Shown: positions 35,978 through 45,554 of the stretch, piece after piece | How the letters are laid out: the number at the start of each line of letters is the position of its first letter | Numbering within the stretch: position 1 is the first letter of the stretch | From: Acidimicrobiia bacterium | Lineage (GTDB): Bacteria > Acidobacteriota > Vicinamibacteria > Vicinamibacterales > CAVVIG01 | Direction of reading: 5' to 3' | DNA length: 64,000 nt | Assembly (NCBI GenBank): GCA_016871175.1 | Contig: VFZL01000008.1 | Coordinates: 62,001-126,000 of the forward strand | Notes under the pieces: generated by a model | The model's database searches: none | What the model was told of the DNA's origin: nothing | The model's input: only the letters and a program-made list of their open reading frames with translations | Position numbers and translations under genes: made by a program

Positions 35978-38900
35978 TGCTCACCCCGACGAGCTCCTCG
36001 AGAGATGCCTCGCGTCCGGCGGCGGCGGCCTTCGCCTGCGCCTGCAGCACGCGCTTGTACTCGCGCGGCATCACCTTGACGAACGCCCGCTTCGATTCCG
36101 CCCAGTGCGTGAGCGTCCGCTCGGCCACCGTGCTTCCCGTGAACTCCATGTGCCGCCGAATCATGCGCTGCACGAACTCGATGTCGTCCTCGTCATCGAG
36201 CCGCTCGATGTCGACCATCGCCGTGTTGCAGAGGCGCGAGAATCGCCGCTCGGCATCCCACACGAACGCGATGCCGCCGCTCATGCCGGCGGCGAAGTTC
36301 CGACCCGTCGAGCCGAGCACGACCACACGCCCGCCCGTCATGTACTCGCAGCCATGGTCCCCGACGCCTTCGACGACGGCCAACGCGCCGCTGTTGCGCA
36401 CCGCGAAGCGCTCTCCCGCCAGACCGCGGAAGTACGCTTCGCCGCTCGTCGCGCCGTACAGCGCCACGTTGCCGATGATGATGTTGGCTTCCGCGACGAA
36501 GGCGGACTGCTTCGGCGGATACACGACGAGGATCCCGCCTGAGAGGCCTTTGCCGATGTAGTCGTTGGAATCGCCCTCGATCGTCATCGAGATGCCGCGC
36601 GGGACGAACGCGCCGAAGCTCTGACCGGCAGAGCCGGTGAACTTCAGCCGAATCGTGTCGTCGGGGAGCCCGGCTCCGCCCCAGTGCTTGGTCACTTCGT
36701 AGCCGAGCAGCGTCCCAACCGTGCGGTTCACGTTGCGGATTGGGAGTTCGAGGACGACCGGCTCCTTCGCCTCGATCGCTACGCGGCACTGTTCGATGAT
36801 CTGATTGTCGAGTGCTGCCGCCAGGCCGTGATCCTGCTCAACGGTCTTCCGGCGCGGTGCGCCCTCGGGTACCTCAGGTTGATAGAGGATGGCGGAGCAG
36901 TCGAGTCCCTTTGCTTTCCAGTGGTCGACTGCCTTCTTGAAGTTGAGGCGATCCACCCGCCCGATCATTTCGTCCATTGTCCGGAAACCGAGCTGTGCCA
37001 TGTATTCGCGCACTTCATCCGCGATGAAGCGGAAGAAGTTCACAACGAACTCGGGTTCGCCGGTGAACTTCTTGCGCAGCTCCGGATTCTGGGTCGCGAT
37101 GCCCACCGGACAGGTGTTGAGATGACACACGCGCATCATCACGCACCCAGACACGACGAGTGGCGCCGTGGCGAAGCCGTACTCCTCCGCACCCATCAAC
37201 GCGGCGACGACGACGTCGCGACCTGTTTTGAGCTGGCCGTCGACCTGTACCGTGATGCGGTCACGCAGCTTGTTCATCAGGAGGACTTGCTGCGTTTCGG
37301 CCAGCCCGAGCTCCCACGGCACACCGCCGTGCTTGATCGACGTCAGCGGGGACGCGCCCGTTCCGCCGTCATAGCCGGCGATGAGCACGACATCGGCGTG
37401 CGCCTTGGCCACGCCCGCAGCGACCGTTCCGACGCCAGCGAGGGCGACGAGCTTCACGTGGATCCGCGCCTTGGGGTTCGAGTTCTTGAGGTCGTAGATC
37501 AGCTGCGCGAGATCCTCGATCGAATAGATATCGTGGTGCGGCGGCGGCGAGATCAATCCGACGCCGGGAGTCGCGTGGCGCGTCTTGGCAATCCACGGAT
37601 AGACCTTGTGGCCCGGGAGCTGACCACCTTCGCCGGGCTTCGCGCCCTGGGCCATCTTGATCTGCAGGTCGTCGGCGTTGACGAGGTACTCGCTCGTCAC
37701 ACCGAACCGTGCGGAGGCGACCTGCTTGATCGCGCTGCGGCGCAGATCGCCATTGGGATCCGGGACGAACCGCTCGGGGTCCTCGCCGCCTTCGCCGGTG
37801 TTCGACTTGCCACCGATACGGTTCATCGCGATGGCGAGTGTTTCGTGCGCCTCCTTGCTGATCGACCCGTACGACATCGCGCCAGTGGAAAACCGCTTGA
37901 CGATCGACTCGACGGGCTCGACCTCGTCGATCGGGATCGGCTCCGCCGCAGGCTTCAACTTGAGCAGACCGCGCAGCGTCGCGAGATGCTGGCTCTGATC
38001 GTCGACGAGTCGCGTGTACTCCTTGAAGAGCGTGTACTGGCCCGAGCGCGTCGCGTGCTGGAGCTTGAACACGGTTTCCGGATTGAACAGGTGATACTCG
38101 CCGTCGCGGCGCCACTGGTACTCGCCGCCCCCCTCGAGGTCCTGCTCCACCGGACGGACAGGGAACGCCTTCTGGTGGCGGCGGCGCACCTCCTCGGCGA
38201 TCACGTCGAGGCCGATGCCGCCGATTCGAGAGGCCGTGCGCGTGAAGTACGTGTCGACGAACGCGCGCTCGAGGCCAACCGCCTCGAAGACCTGCGCCCC
38301 GCAGTAGCTCTGCAAGGTCGAGATGCCCATCTTGGACATCACCTTGAGAATGCCCTTGTTCAGCGCCTTGATGTAGTTCTTGACCGCCGTCTCGTGCGAG
38401 ATGTTCGTCAGCATTCGCTGACGGATCATGTCGTCGAGCGTCTCGAACGCGAGGTACGGATTGACGGCGCCCGCGCCGTAGCCGAGGAGGAGCGCGCAGT
38501 GGTGTACCTCGCGCGCGTCGCCCGCTTCGAGGACGAGGGCGCAGTTCGTCCGCCGGCCGAGCCGCACGAGGTGATGGTGCACGCTGGCCGTCGCGAGCAG
38601 GCTCGGAATGGGCGCGCGTGTCCGGTCGGCGTCCCGATCCGAGAGGATCAAGATGGTGTAGCCGGCTTCGACCGCCGCCGCCGCACGCCGGTTCAACTCG
38701 GCGAGCGCCTTCTCGAGACCATGGCCGTCATGGCTCAGGTCGAACAGCATCGGAATCCGGGTGGTCCTGAATCCCGGGTCGTACACGTGACGCAGACGCG
38801 CCACTTGGTCGTTGTCGATGACCGGATACTTGATCTTGATCTGCCGGCACGACTCGGGCCTCGGCTCGAGGAGGTTGCCCTCCGGCCCAATCGTCGACTC

Positions 38901-40598
38901 CATCGAGGTGACCAGCTCCTCGCGAATCGCGTCGAGTGGCGGATTGGTCACCTGCGCGAACGCCTGCTTGAAGTAGTCGAACAGCACACGTGGGCGGTCG
39001 GAAAGGGCGGCCAACGCCGCGTCCGCCCCCATCGACCCAATCGCTTCTTCCGCGCCCGTCGCCATCGGCGCGATGAGCAGACGAAGATCCTCGTGCGTGT
39101 ACCCGAACAGCTGCTGCCGGCGCCTGACGGTCTCGTGGCTCGGCGGCGGCAGATACGGCGCCGGATCGAGCTCGTCGATGTCGATCAGGTTCTTCAACCA
39201 CTCCTGATAGGGATGCGCACTCGCGAGCTCGGTCTTGACCTCCTCGTCGGAGACAATGCGACCGCGCGACGTGTCGACGAGGAACATCCGGCCGGGATGC
39301 AACCGTTCCTTGATCACGATGTCCTCGGCCGGGATGTCGAGGACACCCACCTCCGAGGCCAGGACGACGAGCCCGTCCCTGGTGACGTAGTAGCGTGACG
39401 GACGAAGGCCGTTACGATCGAGGATGGCCCCGATGATCGTGCCATCGGAGAACGCGATGGACGCCGGGCCGTCCCACGGCTCCATGAGCGACGAGTGGTA
39501 CTCGTAAAACGCCTTCAACGCAGGAGACATCGTCTCGTGTCCGCCCCACGGCTCCGGGATCATCATCAGGATCGCGTGGGGCAGCGAGCGGCCCGACATC
39601 ACCAGGAACTCGAGCACGTTGTCGAACGTGGCCGTATCGCTGCCGCCTTCGCGGATGACCGGCAGGATCTTCTTGAGATCCTCGCCCCAGACCGCGGACT
39701 GGAACAGTCCCTCTCGCGCCCGCATCCAGTTGATGTTGCCGGTGAGTGTGTTGATCTCGCCGTTGTGCGCGATGTACCGATACGGGTGCGCCAGCGGCCA
39801 CGCCGGAAACGTGTTCGTGCTGAACCGCTGGTGGACCAGCGCGAGCGCCGATTCGAAGTCGGGATCCACGAGGTCCGGGAACATCGGTTCGATCTGGCCG
39901 GCCGTCAACATGCCCTTGTAGATCAAGGTCCGGCTCGAGAGGCTCGGGATGTAGAACTGCTTCCGCGCGGCCTCGGGCAGACCGAGGCCATCGGCTTCGT
40001 GCTCCACCCGCTTGCGGATGATGTACAGCTTCCGCTCGAAGCGTGTCTGATTGTCATGACCCGGTCCGCTGGCGATCGCGCCGGGTGGCCGTGTGAGCGC
40101 GCCGCGGGCAATGAAGATCTGCCGGAACACCGGCTCGACGGCGACCGCGCTCGGACCCACGCTGCGGTCATCGGTCGGCACGTCGCGCCAGCCGAGCAGT
40201 GTCTGCCCCTCGTCTGCGATGATCGAGGCGAACAGCGCTTCGCACGCCGCGCGGTGAGCCGGATCGGTCGGGAGGAAGACGAGACCCACAGCATAGGTGC
40301 CGAGCGCTGGCAGCGGTGTCGGCGCCACCCTTCGAAGAAACCGATCGGGCATCTGGACGAGAATGCCTGCGCCGTCGCCGGTGTTCACCTCACAGCCGCA
40401 GGCGCCGCGATGGGCCAGGTTCTTGAGGACCGTGAGCGCCTGGCTGACGATGGCGTGCGAGGGGCGTCCCTTCATGTCCACGACGAATCCGACACCGCAC
40501 GAATCATGCTCGTGCTGCGGATCGTAGAGACCGACGGCAGCCGGTGGTCCGGCCACCGGCTGGGGACACGGATTCGCGCTTCGTTGTTCGTCCGGCAT
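35970..40598 (-). CDS. gltB: Glutamate synthase large subunit
   Basis: The 1542-residue enzyme has the glutaminase N-terminus with nucleophile Cys at ~34 (HDSCGVGF) after a short propeptide, the central domain, the FMN-binding synthase domain ('[18 protein letters not shown]'), the [3Fe-4S] cysteines in '[15 protein letters not shown]', and the C-terminal beta-helix ('[20 protein letters not shown]'). It makes two glutamates from glutamine and 2-oxoglutarate. Long antisense open frames across it are shadows of its codon bias. It is divergent from tadA. Confidence 0.94.
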   Translation of the reverse strand: MPDEQRSANPCPQPVAGPPAAVGLYDPQHEHDSCGVGFVVDMKGRPSHAIVSQALTVLKNLAHRGACGCEVNTGDGAGILVQMPDRFLRRVAPTPLPALGTYAVGLVFLPTDPAHRAACEALFASIIADEGQTLLGWRDVPTDDRSVGPSAVAVEPVFRQIFIARGALTRPPGAIASGPGHDNQTRFERKLYIIRKRVEHEADGLGLPEAARKQFYIPSLSSRTLIYKGMLTAGQIEPMFPDLVDPDFESALALVHQRFSTNTFPAWPLAHPYRYIAHNGEINTLTGNINWMRAREGLFQSAVWGEDLKKILPVIREGGSDTATFDNVLEFLVMSGRSLPHAILMMIPEPWGGHETMSPALKAFYEYHSSLMEPWDGPASIAFSDGTIIGAILDRNGLRPSRYYVTRDGLVVLASEVGVLDIPAEDIVIKERLHPGRMFLVDTSRGRIVSDEEVKTELASAHPYQEWLKNLIDIDELDPAPYLPPPSHETVRRRQQLFGYTHEDLRLLIAPMATGAEEAIGSMGADAALAALSDRPRVLFDYFKQAFAQVTNPPLDAIREELVTSMESTIGPEGNLLEPRPESCRQIKIKYPVIDNDQVARLRHVYDPGFRTTRIPMLFDLSHDGHGLEKALAELNRRAAAAVEAGYTILILSDRDADRTRAPIPSLLATASVHHHLVRLGRRTNCALVLEAGDAREVHHCALLLGYGAGAVNPYLAFETLDDMIRQRMLTNISHETAVKNYIKALNKGILKVMSKMGISTLQSYCGAQVFEAVGLERAFVDTYFTRTASRIGGIGLDVIAEEVRRRHQKAFPVRPVEQDLEGGGEYQWRRDGEYHLFNPETVFKLQHATRSGQYTLFKEYTRLVDDQSQHLATLRGLLKLKPAAEPIPIDEVEPVESIVKRFSTGAMSYGSISKEAHETLAIAMNRIGGKSNTGEGGEDPERFVPDPNGDLRRSAIKQVASARFGVTSEYLVNADDLQIKMAQGAKPGEGGQLPGHKVYPWIAKTRHATPGVGLISPPPHHDIYSIEDLAQLIYDLKNSNPKARIHVKLVALAGVGTVAAGVAKAHADVVLIAGYDGGTGASPLTSIKHGGVPWELGLAETQQVLLMNKLRDRITVQVDGQLKTGRDVVVAALMGAEEYGFATAPLVVSGCVMMRVCHLNTCPVGIATQNPELRKKFTGEPEFVVNFFRFIADEVREYMAQLGFRTMDEMIGRVDRLNFKKAVDHWKAKGLDCSAILYQPEVPEGAPRRKTVEQDHGLAAALDNQIIEQCRVAIEAKEPVVLELPIRNVNRTVGTLLGYEVTKHWGGAGLPDDTIRLKFTGSAGQSFGAFVPRGISMTIEGDSNDYIGKGLSGGILVVYPPKQSAFVAEANIIIGNVALYGATSGEAYFRGLAGERFAVRNSGALAVVEGVGDHGCEYMTGGRVVVLGSTGRNFAAGMSGGIAFVWDAERRFSRLCNTAMVDIERLDDEDDIEFVQRMIRRHMEFTGSTVAERTLTHWAESKRAFVKVMPREYKRVLQAQAKAAAAGREASLEELVGVSNG

Positions 40599-40644
40599 AG
40601 GAGGCCCTGATTTGTCCGTGGAATCCGTAGGCTGGGAGCCAGCG

Positions 40645-40662
40645 GAGCGATAGTTATCGCTC
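40645..40662. promoter_or_regulatory. Inverted repeat between gltB and tadA
   Basis: GAGCGATA-GT-TATCGCTC, an 8-bp perfect dyad with a 2-base centre, sits in the 105-base divergent gap, 47 bases from the gltB start and 42 from tadA. It looks like a dimeric regulator site; the regulator is unknown. Confidence 0.45.
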
Positions 40663-40703
40663 AGTCCGAGTCAGAAGTAAAATACAAACATCGAATCCGA
40701 CAC

Positions 40704-41177
40704 ATGAGTAATGCGCATCGATCGAACGTCGAGCTGGATCGCCCTTACATGCAAGCCGCACTCGGCGAAGCGCGGCGCGCTCGCGATGCCGGCGAAGTCC
40801 CGATCGGTGCCGTGGTCGTGCTCGCCGACGCGATCGTCGGCCGCGGGTACAACCAACCCCTCTCGTCCGGAGATCCGACGGCGCACGCCGAGATCATCGC
40901 GATCCGAGACGCGGCGCGGACGATCGGAAACTACCGGCTCACCGGCGCCACGCTGTGCGTCACGATCGAGCCGTGTCTGATGTGCGTCGGTGCGCTGGTG
41001 CACGCGCGCATCGGTCGGCTGGTGTTTGGTGCCACCGAGTCACGCACCGGCGCGGTAGTGTCCACCGTGCGCGGCGGTGATCTTCCCGGTCACAACCATC
41101 GATTCGAGTTCGAGGGCGGCCTCTGCGAAGAGGAGTGCCGCGCCCTCATGCAAGAGTTCTTTCGGGCCAGGCGCTAG
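40704..41177 (+). CDS. tadA: tRNA-specific adenosine deaminase
   Basis: The deaminase zinc site is complete: '[15 protein letters not shown]' (His and catalytic Glu) and '[14 protein letters not shown]' (two Cys). The protein converts A34 of tRNA-Arg(ACG) to inosine. At 157 residues it has the standard length, and '[17 protein letters not shown]' replaces the more usual 'D.K.GA.GS' segment. It is transcribed alone, divergent from gltB, and faces the second quinoprotein gene. Confidence 0.9.
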   Translation: MSNAHRSNVELDRPYMQAALGEARRARDAGEVPIGAVVVLADAIVGRGYNQPLSSGDPTAHAEIIAIRDAARTIGNYRLTGATLCVTIEPCLMCVGALVHARIGRLVFGATESRTGAVVSTVRGGDLPGHNHRFEFEGGLCEEECRALMQEFFRARR

Positions 41178-41192
41178 AGTCGCCAATCGCAC

Positions 41193-41332
41193 GTCACCAG
41201 TCCCACGTCGACAGTCCCTTCTCCGGCGCGCTGAAGGCGTACCCACGTGAGCTGAGTGGGCGGTCGAGAGCCCGCCGGCAAGTGCGACGTGTCGACGTGC
41301 GACCTGTCGACTGGTGAGCCGCGACTGGTGAC
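41193..41332. repeat. Intergenic inverted and tandem short repeats
   Basis: Between tadA and the convergent quinoprotein gene, GTCACCAGTC (41193-41202) is matched by its reverse complement GACTGGTGAC (41323-41332). Further copies of GACTGGTGA-like and ACGTCGAC-like units lie inside the arms, so ~40-base imperfect arms flank a ~90-base centre. It may fold as a long hairpin and end both transcripts, or be a REP-type element. Confidence 0.5.
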
Positions 41333-41338
41333 TCTCGC

Positions 41339-43405
41339 TCATTGACCCTGCGGCAGCGCGAATGCGAGCAGCTCGCCCGGATAGTTCCCTCCACCGATCG
41401 CCACGAGGATGTACTGACGTCCGTTGTGGAGGTACGTCATCGGCGATCCGCTCTGCTGCGCAGGCATGAGCACGGAGCCGGCGTCCTTGCCCGTCGCCTT
41501 GTCGTACGCGCGAAGCAGCGCGCCACGCGGGTGCCCGTTGGTCGACACCTGCGGTTCTCCGGCGACGAGCAGCGTCTTCGTCACGACCATCCCGACGATG
41601 CCGGCTTGACCCGTGCGTGGGATGGTGAGGCCTTTCAGGGCCGGGCTGTTGCGGACGCTGTCCGGCGTATCGCCGTGCGCGATCGTCCAAGCGAGCAGAC
41701 CTTTGTTGAGGTCGATCGCGCTGATGCTGCCGTACGGGGGCTTCACAATCGGCAGACCTTGCACCGTGAGCCCACCGCCACCGCCTTCCCCCCCAGCCGC
41801 CGGCGCGGCCGGTGCCGGCCCGGAGCCTGGCGGTACGATCGAACCCGCGCCCGCAGTCGTGCGGGCGCCGGTGAGCGCGTTGCCTTGGATGTAGTTCATG
41901 TCGTTCTTCGCGGGATCGGGTTTCACCAGCCCGAGTGGACTCGGCTGGCGCCGCGAGTAGACATAGAGGAGACGCGCCTCCGGGTCGTAGGCACCGCCGC
42001 CCCACACCGTGCCGCCGCCGTTCGACGCGAGGACGATGGTCGCCAGCGGACCCTCGGCCTTGCTCACGACGATCGGCGTGAACACCGGACCGATCGTGTA
42101 GCGCGAGATCACCTTCAGCCCTTCCGCCTTCAGCTCGGGCGTGAAGTCGAGCAGATCGTCCTCCAAGAATCCTTGACGGTCGTATGCGAACACCTTGCCG
42201 TTCGCGTCGAGGGGGAAGGGCTGCGTCGGCGCGTACCACTCGCCCGGCACGTCACCTGCGGGTACCTTGCGCTCCTCAATCGGCCAAATCGGCTTGCCCG
42301 TCTCGCGATCGAAGACGTACATGAACGCTTGCTTCGTCGGCTGTGCGAGCGTCTTGACCGCGCGTCCGTTGACGATGATGTCCGCGAGGATTGGCGGACA
42401 CGGGATGTCGTGATCCCAGATCCCGTGGTGCACGAGCTGGAAGTGCCACTTCCGTACGCCGGTCTTCAAATCGACGGCCACGATGCTTTCGCCGAACAAC
42501 CCCGCGCCCGGGCGGTGTCCGCCGTAGTAGTCGCCGGTTGGCGTTTCCACGGGGAGATACGCCATGTTGAGTTGCGGGTCGATCGAGATCTGCGCCCACA
42601 CACCGGTGTTGCCGGTGTACGACCACGAGTCGTTCAGCCACGTGTCGTTGCCGAACTCGCCCGGGCTCGGGATGGTGTGGAAGATCCAGAGGCGCTTCCC
42701 GGTCCGCACGTCGAAGCCGCGGACGTAGCCCTTCACGTTGCTCTTGCCGCGCGGGACGCCCCCCGATCGATGCGCGGCGCCCACGACGATGACGTCGTTT
42801 GCGATGGCCGGCGTTGCGTGGAGTCCAATCTCGCCGGTGATGGGGTCGATGACCTGATCGAGGTTCTGCTTCAGGTCGACGACGCCGTTGGTGCCGAAAC
42901 CGGGCACGCGCACGCCAGTCTTCGCGTCGAGCGCGATCATCTGGTAGCCGGGCGTGACGTAGATGATCCGCGCTTCCTTGCCGTCGGACCAGTACGAGAG
43001 GCCACGTCCAGAGAGCTGGCGGGGAGCGGCTGCGCCACGGTCGCCCTCACGGTGGCTGTACGTCCACAGAATCTCGCCCGTGGCTGCGTCGAGCGCGACG
43101 ACCGCTCTGCGCGTGCCGGCCGTGGTGTAGACGACGCCCCCGACCATCAGCGGTGTCGATTCGAATTGGAACTCCGGGCGCGGTCCGAAACTCTCCGTCT
43201 TCAATCGCCACGCGATCTCGAGCTTCGAGAAGTTGGTGGCGTTGATCTGATCGAGCGGGGAGTAGCGCGTGTTGCCGACGTCGGCTCCGTACGTCGGCCA
43301 CTCGCCGTTCCTCGCGCCCGCCTGTCCGATGACGGTCGGGCTACTCCAGAGCAACACCGCGGCGAGGAGAGCAACACCCAGTCGCCACGAACCGTTCGAT
43401 CGCAT
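41339..43405 (-). CDS. PQQ-type quinoprotein dehydrogenase-like protein (paralogue)
   Basis: From the ATG at 43405 the signal peptide is LGVALLAAVLLWSSPTVIGQ, followed by 'GEWPTYGADVGNTRYSPLDQ', closely matching the quinoprotein at 32381. Shared blades include 'GNDTWLNDSWSYTG', 'VHHGIWDHDIPCPP' and 'PIWPIEERKVPAGDVPGEW'. A Gly/Pro/Ala-rich insert (~residues 540-570) is particular to this copy. There is no haem motif. The PQQ-binding residues cannot be certified by eye. A periplasmic dehydrogenase role with an external cytochrome c is inferred. Confidence 0.85.
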   Translation of the reverse strand: MRSNGSWRLGVALLAAVLLWSSPTVIGQAGARNGEWPTYGADVGNTRYSPLDQINATNFSKLEIAWRLKTESFGPRPEFQFESTPLMVGGVVYTTAGTRRAVVALDAATGEILWTYSHREGDRGAAAPRQLSGRGLSYWSDGKEARIIYVTPGYQMIALDAKTGVRVPGFGTNGVVDLKQNLDQVIDPITGEIGLHATPAIANDVIVVGAAHRSGGVPRGKSNVKGYVRGFDVRTGKRLWIFHTIPSPGEFGNDTWLNDSWSYTGNTGVWAQISIDPQLNMAYLPVETPTGDYYGGHRPGAGLFGESIVAVDLKTGVRKWHFQLVHHGIWDHDIPCPPILADIIVNGRAVKTLAQPTKQAFMYVFDRETGKPIWPIEERKVPAGDVPGEWYAPTQPFPLDANGKVFAYDRQGFLEDDLLDFTPELKAEGLKVISRYTIGPVFTPIVVSKAEGPLATIVLASNGGGTVWGGGAYDPEARLLYVYSRRQPSPLGLVKPDPAKNDMNYIQGNALTGARTTAGAGSIVPPGSGPAPAAPAAGGEGGGGGLTVQGLPIVKPPYGSISAIDLNKGLLAWTIAHGDTPDSVRNSPALKGLTIPRTGQAGIVGMVVTKTLLVAGEPQVSTNGHPRGALLRAYDKATGKDAGSVLMPAQQSGSPMTYLHNGRQYILVAIGGGNYPGELLAFALPQGQ

Positions 43406-43508
43406 GCGCCACCTCCGTTTTCGGGGCAAGCATAGCGTAGGCCTCGTGAGCCGGGTAGACGGGCAAGCCGGTTGGAGACGGAGACCCGACCCACCCGGCC
43501 TGCCAGCC

Positions 43509-44663
43509 CTACCTGGCTCCGAGCGAGTGCGCCGAGAACCGCTGTGCTGATTCCGCGAGGATGTCCACCAGGCGCGCGACCGAGGCGAGGTCGACCCACT
43601 CGACCGCGGCATGGGCGCCTTCGCCGAGTGGACCATAGTTCACGGTGGGAATGCCTGCGGCGGAGAAGACCGCGGCATCCATCCAGAACCCGACGCCGAC
43701 TTCGCGGGGTACTTCCGCCGTGACGTGCGTCACCGCGTCACGCACGCACGAGACGATCGAGGCATCGCGATCGCAGACACTGGGGTTGCGCGAGAACGTG
43801 ATGGTGACCTGCGCGCTCTCGTCCACGCACCGAACGACAGCCTCGATCTCGTCGCGCACCCGCTCCGGTGTCTCGCCTGGCAGTGTGCGTCGCTCAACCT
43901 GAAGGCGACACGAGGGCGCGTACGTCGAGAGTCCGGTGCCGCCGTCGATGAGCGCGCAGTGCATCGAGGCGCGGCCGACGAGCGGATGCGTGCGTCGACG
44001 CAACTCGGTCCGGTCGAAGTCATCGAGCGCCGTGATGACCCGGCCCATCTTCGCGATCGCGCTCACGCCCACGTCCCATCGGCTCCCATGCGCTGCGCGG
44101 CCAGTGGTGATCACATCTGCCCACACGAATCCCTTGTGCGCGAGGACGAGGCCCCCCTGCGGCGCCGGTTCGGTGACGAGGCAGGCGGCGGCGGGATGGC
44201 GGCGGACGAAGTCGAACGCGCCGAGACTGCCGTGTTCTTCGTCGGCGACGAGCGCGGCGAGCACACGGCCTTGGCGGCAGAACTCGGGCGAAGCCGCCAG
44301 GCGGGCCATCGCGACCATGATCGCCGCCACACTGCCTTTCATGTCGTACGCACCGCGGCCGTACAGCCGCCCGTCCTCGACGCGGGCCTCGAACGGGGGA
44401 ATCGTCATCCCATCGGTGCCGACCGTATCGAGATGTGCGCAGAGCACGAGCGCCGGCCGATCGGGCGCGCCGACCTCCGCCACGACGTTGGGTCGCCCCG
44501 GTACGGTCTCTTCAGTCCACGCGCGCACCCCGCGATCGGTCAGCCACGTGCAGGCGTACTCCGCAATCGCCGCCTCGCCCGTACCGTCACTTGGCGCAAT
44601 CGACGGGTTGACCGATGGGATGGACACTAGCGCGGTCAGGACCGGGGCGAGATCGTCGGGCAT
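43509..44663 (-). CDS. M20 family deacylase (ArgE/DapE-like)
   Basis: A cytosolic M20 enzyme without signal peptide from the ATG at 44663 (MPDDLAPVLTALVSIPSVNPS). Metal ligands: 'LCAHLDTVG', 'GRGAYDMKGS', the Glu pair in 'VADEEHGS', and the late His in 'GEGAHAAVEWV'. The lid/dimerisation domain has 'TTGRAAHGSRWDVG'. The family deacylates N-acyl amino acids, as in arginine or lysine synthesis, but no other such gene is nearby. It lies 8 bases after the start region of the exported protein gene upstream, on the same strand. Confidence 0.8.
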   Translation of the reverse strand: MPDDLAPVLTALVSIPSVNPSIAPSDGTGEAAIAEYACTWLTDRGVRAWTEETVPGRPNVVAEVGAPDRPALVLCAHLDTVGTDGMTIPPFEARVEDGRLYGRGAYDMKGSVAAIMVAMARLAASPEFCRQGRVLAALVADEEHGSLGAFDFVRRHPAAACLVTEPAPQGGLVLAHKGFVWADVITTGRAAHGSRWDVGVSAIAKMGRVITALDDFDRTELRRRTHPLVGRASMHCALIDGGTGLSTYAPSCRLQVERRTLPGETPERVRDEIEAVVRCVDESAQVTITFSRNPSVCDRDASIVSCVRDAVTHVTAEVPREVGVGFWMDAAVFSAAGIPTVNYGPLGEGAHAAVEWVDLASVARLVDILAESAQRFSAHSLGAR

Positions 44664-44671
44664 CGAAGGCG

Positions 44672-45442
44672 CTACGGCACCAAGACCGACCGCATGATCC
44701 ACATGATGTTGTCCCAGCTCACGGGCTTCTCGGTGCCGTCGAAGATCTTCGCGAAGCTCCCGCCGCCACCCTTGAACGAGAAAGACTTCACCCTGTCGGG
44801 CGGATTGGTCGTCGGGTTCCGGAGGATCTCGAGCACCTGTTCCTGCTTCGAGATCTGATAGGTGGCGGGGTTCTTGGCGGAGTAGAACTTCGTTTCCGAT
44901 GAGGCGCCGCGGTTCGAGACGCCTCGCTCGAAGGTGATGTGCATCTCGAGCTGCTCGCCGCTCGCCGTTTTGAAGACCCAGTCCTGCGTCTCGAGCACGG
45001 CGTTGCCCTCACCCTTGATCATGCGGTTCGCCGTGACCGTCGTGGCGTGGATGTAGTTGCCAAAAGGACCGGGGGCGTCGGTTGGATCGGCGGTCAAGCC
45101 CCCGATGATCAACTGCGCGTTGGCGCCGGACGCATCCTTGACCGGAGCCGCCAGGTAGACGAGCCGGTTGGAGCCCTTGCCGACCGGTTTGCCGTCCGGA
45201 GCGCTGATAGACAGCCGATCGATGAAGATTGCCCGCAGGTTGCAGTCCTTCGCCGGGCCTTGCGCGGCGACGTTCATGGTGAAGCCCGGAGGCAGGAAGG
45301 CGTTCAGCGCCGCTTGCGGCACGGCGAGGTCGAGTTGAAAACGCGCTTCCGCGCTGTTCTCGAGCAGCGTCTGCGCTCCCGCGTGTGTCGTGCCGGCCAT
45401 CGCGGCCACCGTAAGAAGGGCCAGTCCCCATCGTCCTCTCAC
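44672..45442 (-). CDS. Exported protein of unknown function
   Basis: A GTG start at 45442 is favoured by AGGAGG about 9 bases upstream and gives a clean signal peptide (ALLTVAAMAGTTHAGAQ). The mature part reads 'ARFQLDLAVPQAALNAFLPPGF', 'LRAIFIDRLSISAPDGKPVG' and 'GPFGNYIHATTVTANR'. The layout loosely recalls acetoacetate-decarboxylase-like beta folds, but no catalytic Lys can be placed, so I leave the family open. It is followed closely by the M20 gene. Confidence 0.6.
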   Translation of the reverse strand: MRGRWGLALLTVAAMAGTTHAGAQTLLENSAEARFQLDLAVPQAALNAFLPPGFTMNVAAQGPAKDCNLRAIFIDRLSISAPDGKPVGKGSNRLVYLAAPVKDASGANAQLIIGGLTADPTDAPGPFGNYIHATTVTANRMIKGEGNAVLETQDWVFKTASGEQLEMHITFERGVSNRGASSETKFYSAKNPATYQISKQEQVLEILRNPTTNPPDRVKSFSFKGGGGSFAKIFDGTEKPVSWDNIMWIMRSVLVP

Positions 45443-45554
45443 TGTCTTCCTCCTGAACCTATCGGAGCTCGGCACGGACTCGGCTCGGTCGCTGACGGGC
45501 CCTGCGCCCGTGCCGCTCTCTCGCGGCCCGGTCTGGGCGCCTGATCGCTCGTGC

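Noticed and set aside
36684-39398. A 904-codon open frame antisense to gltB
   Set aside because: It mirrors the codon bias of gltB, has no homology I can see, and its residues are typical of antisense GC-rich frames.
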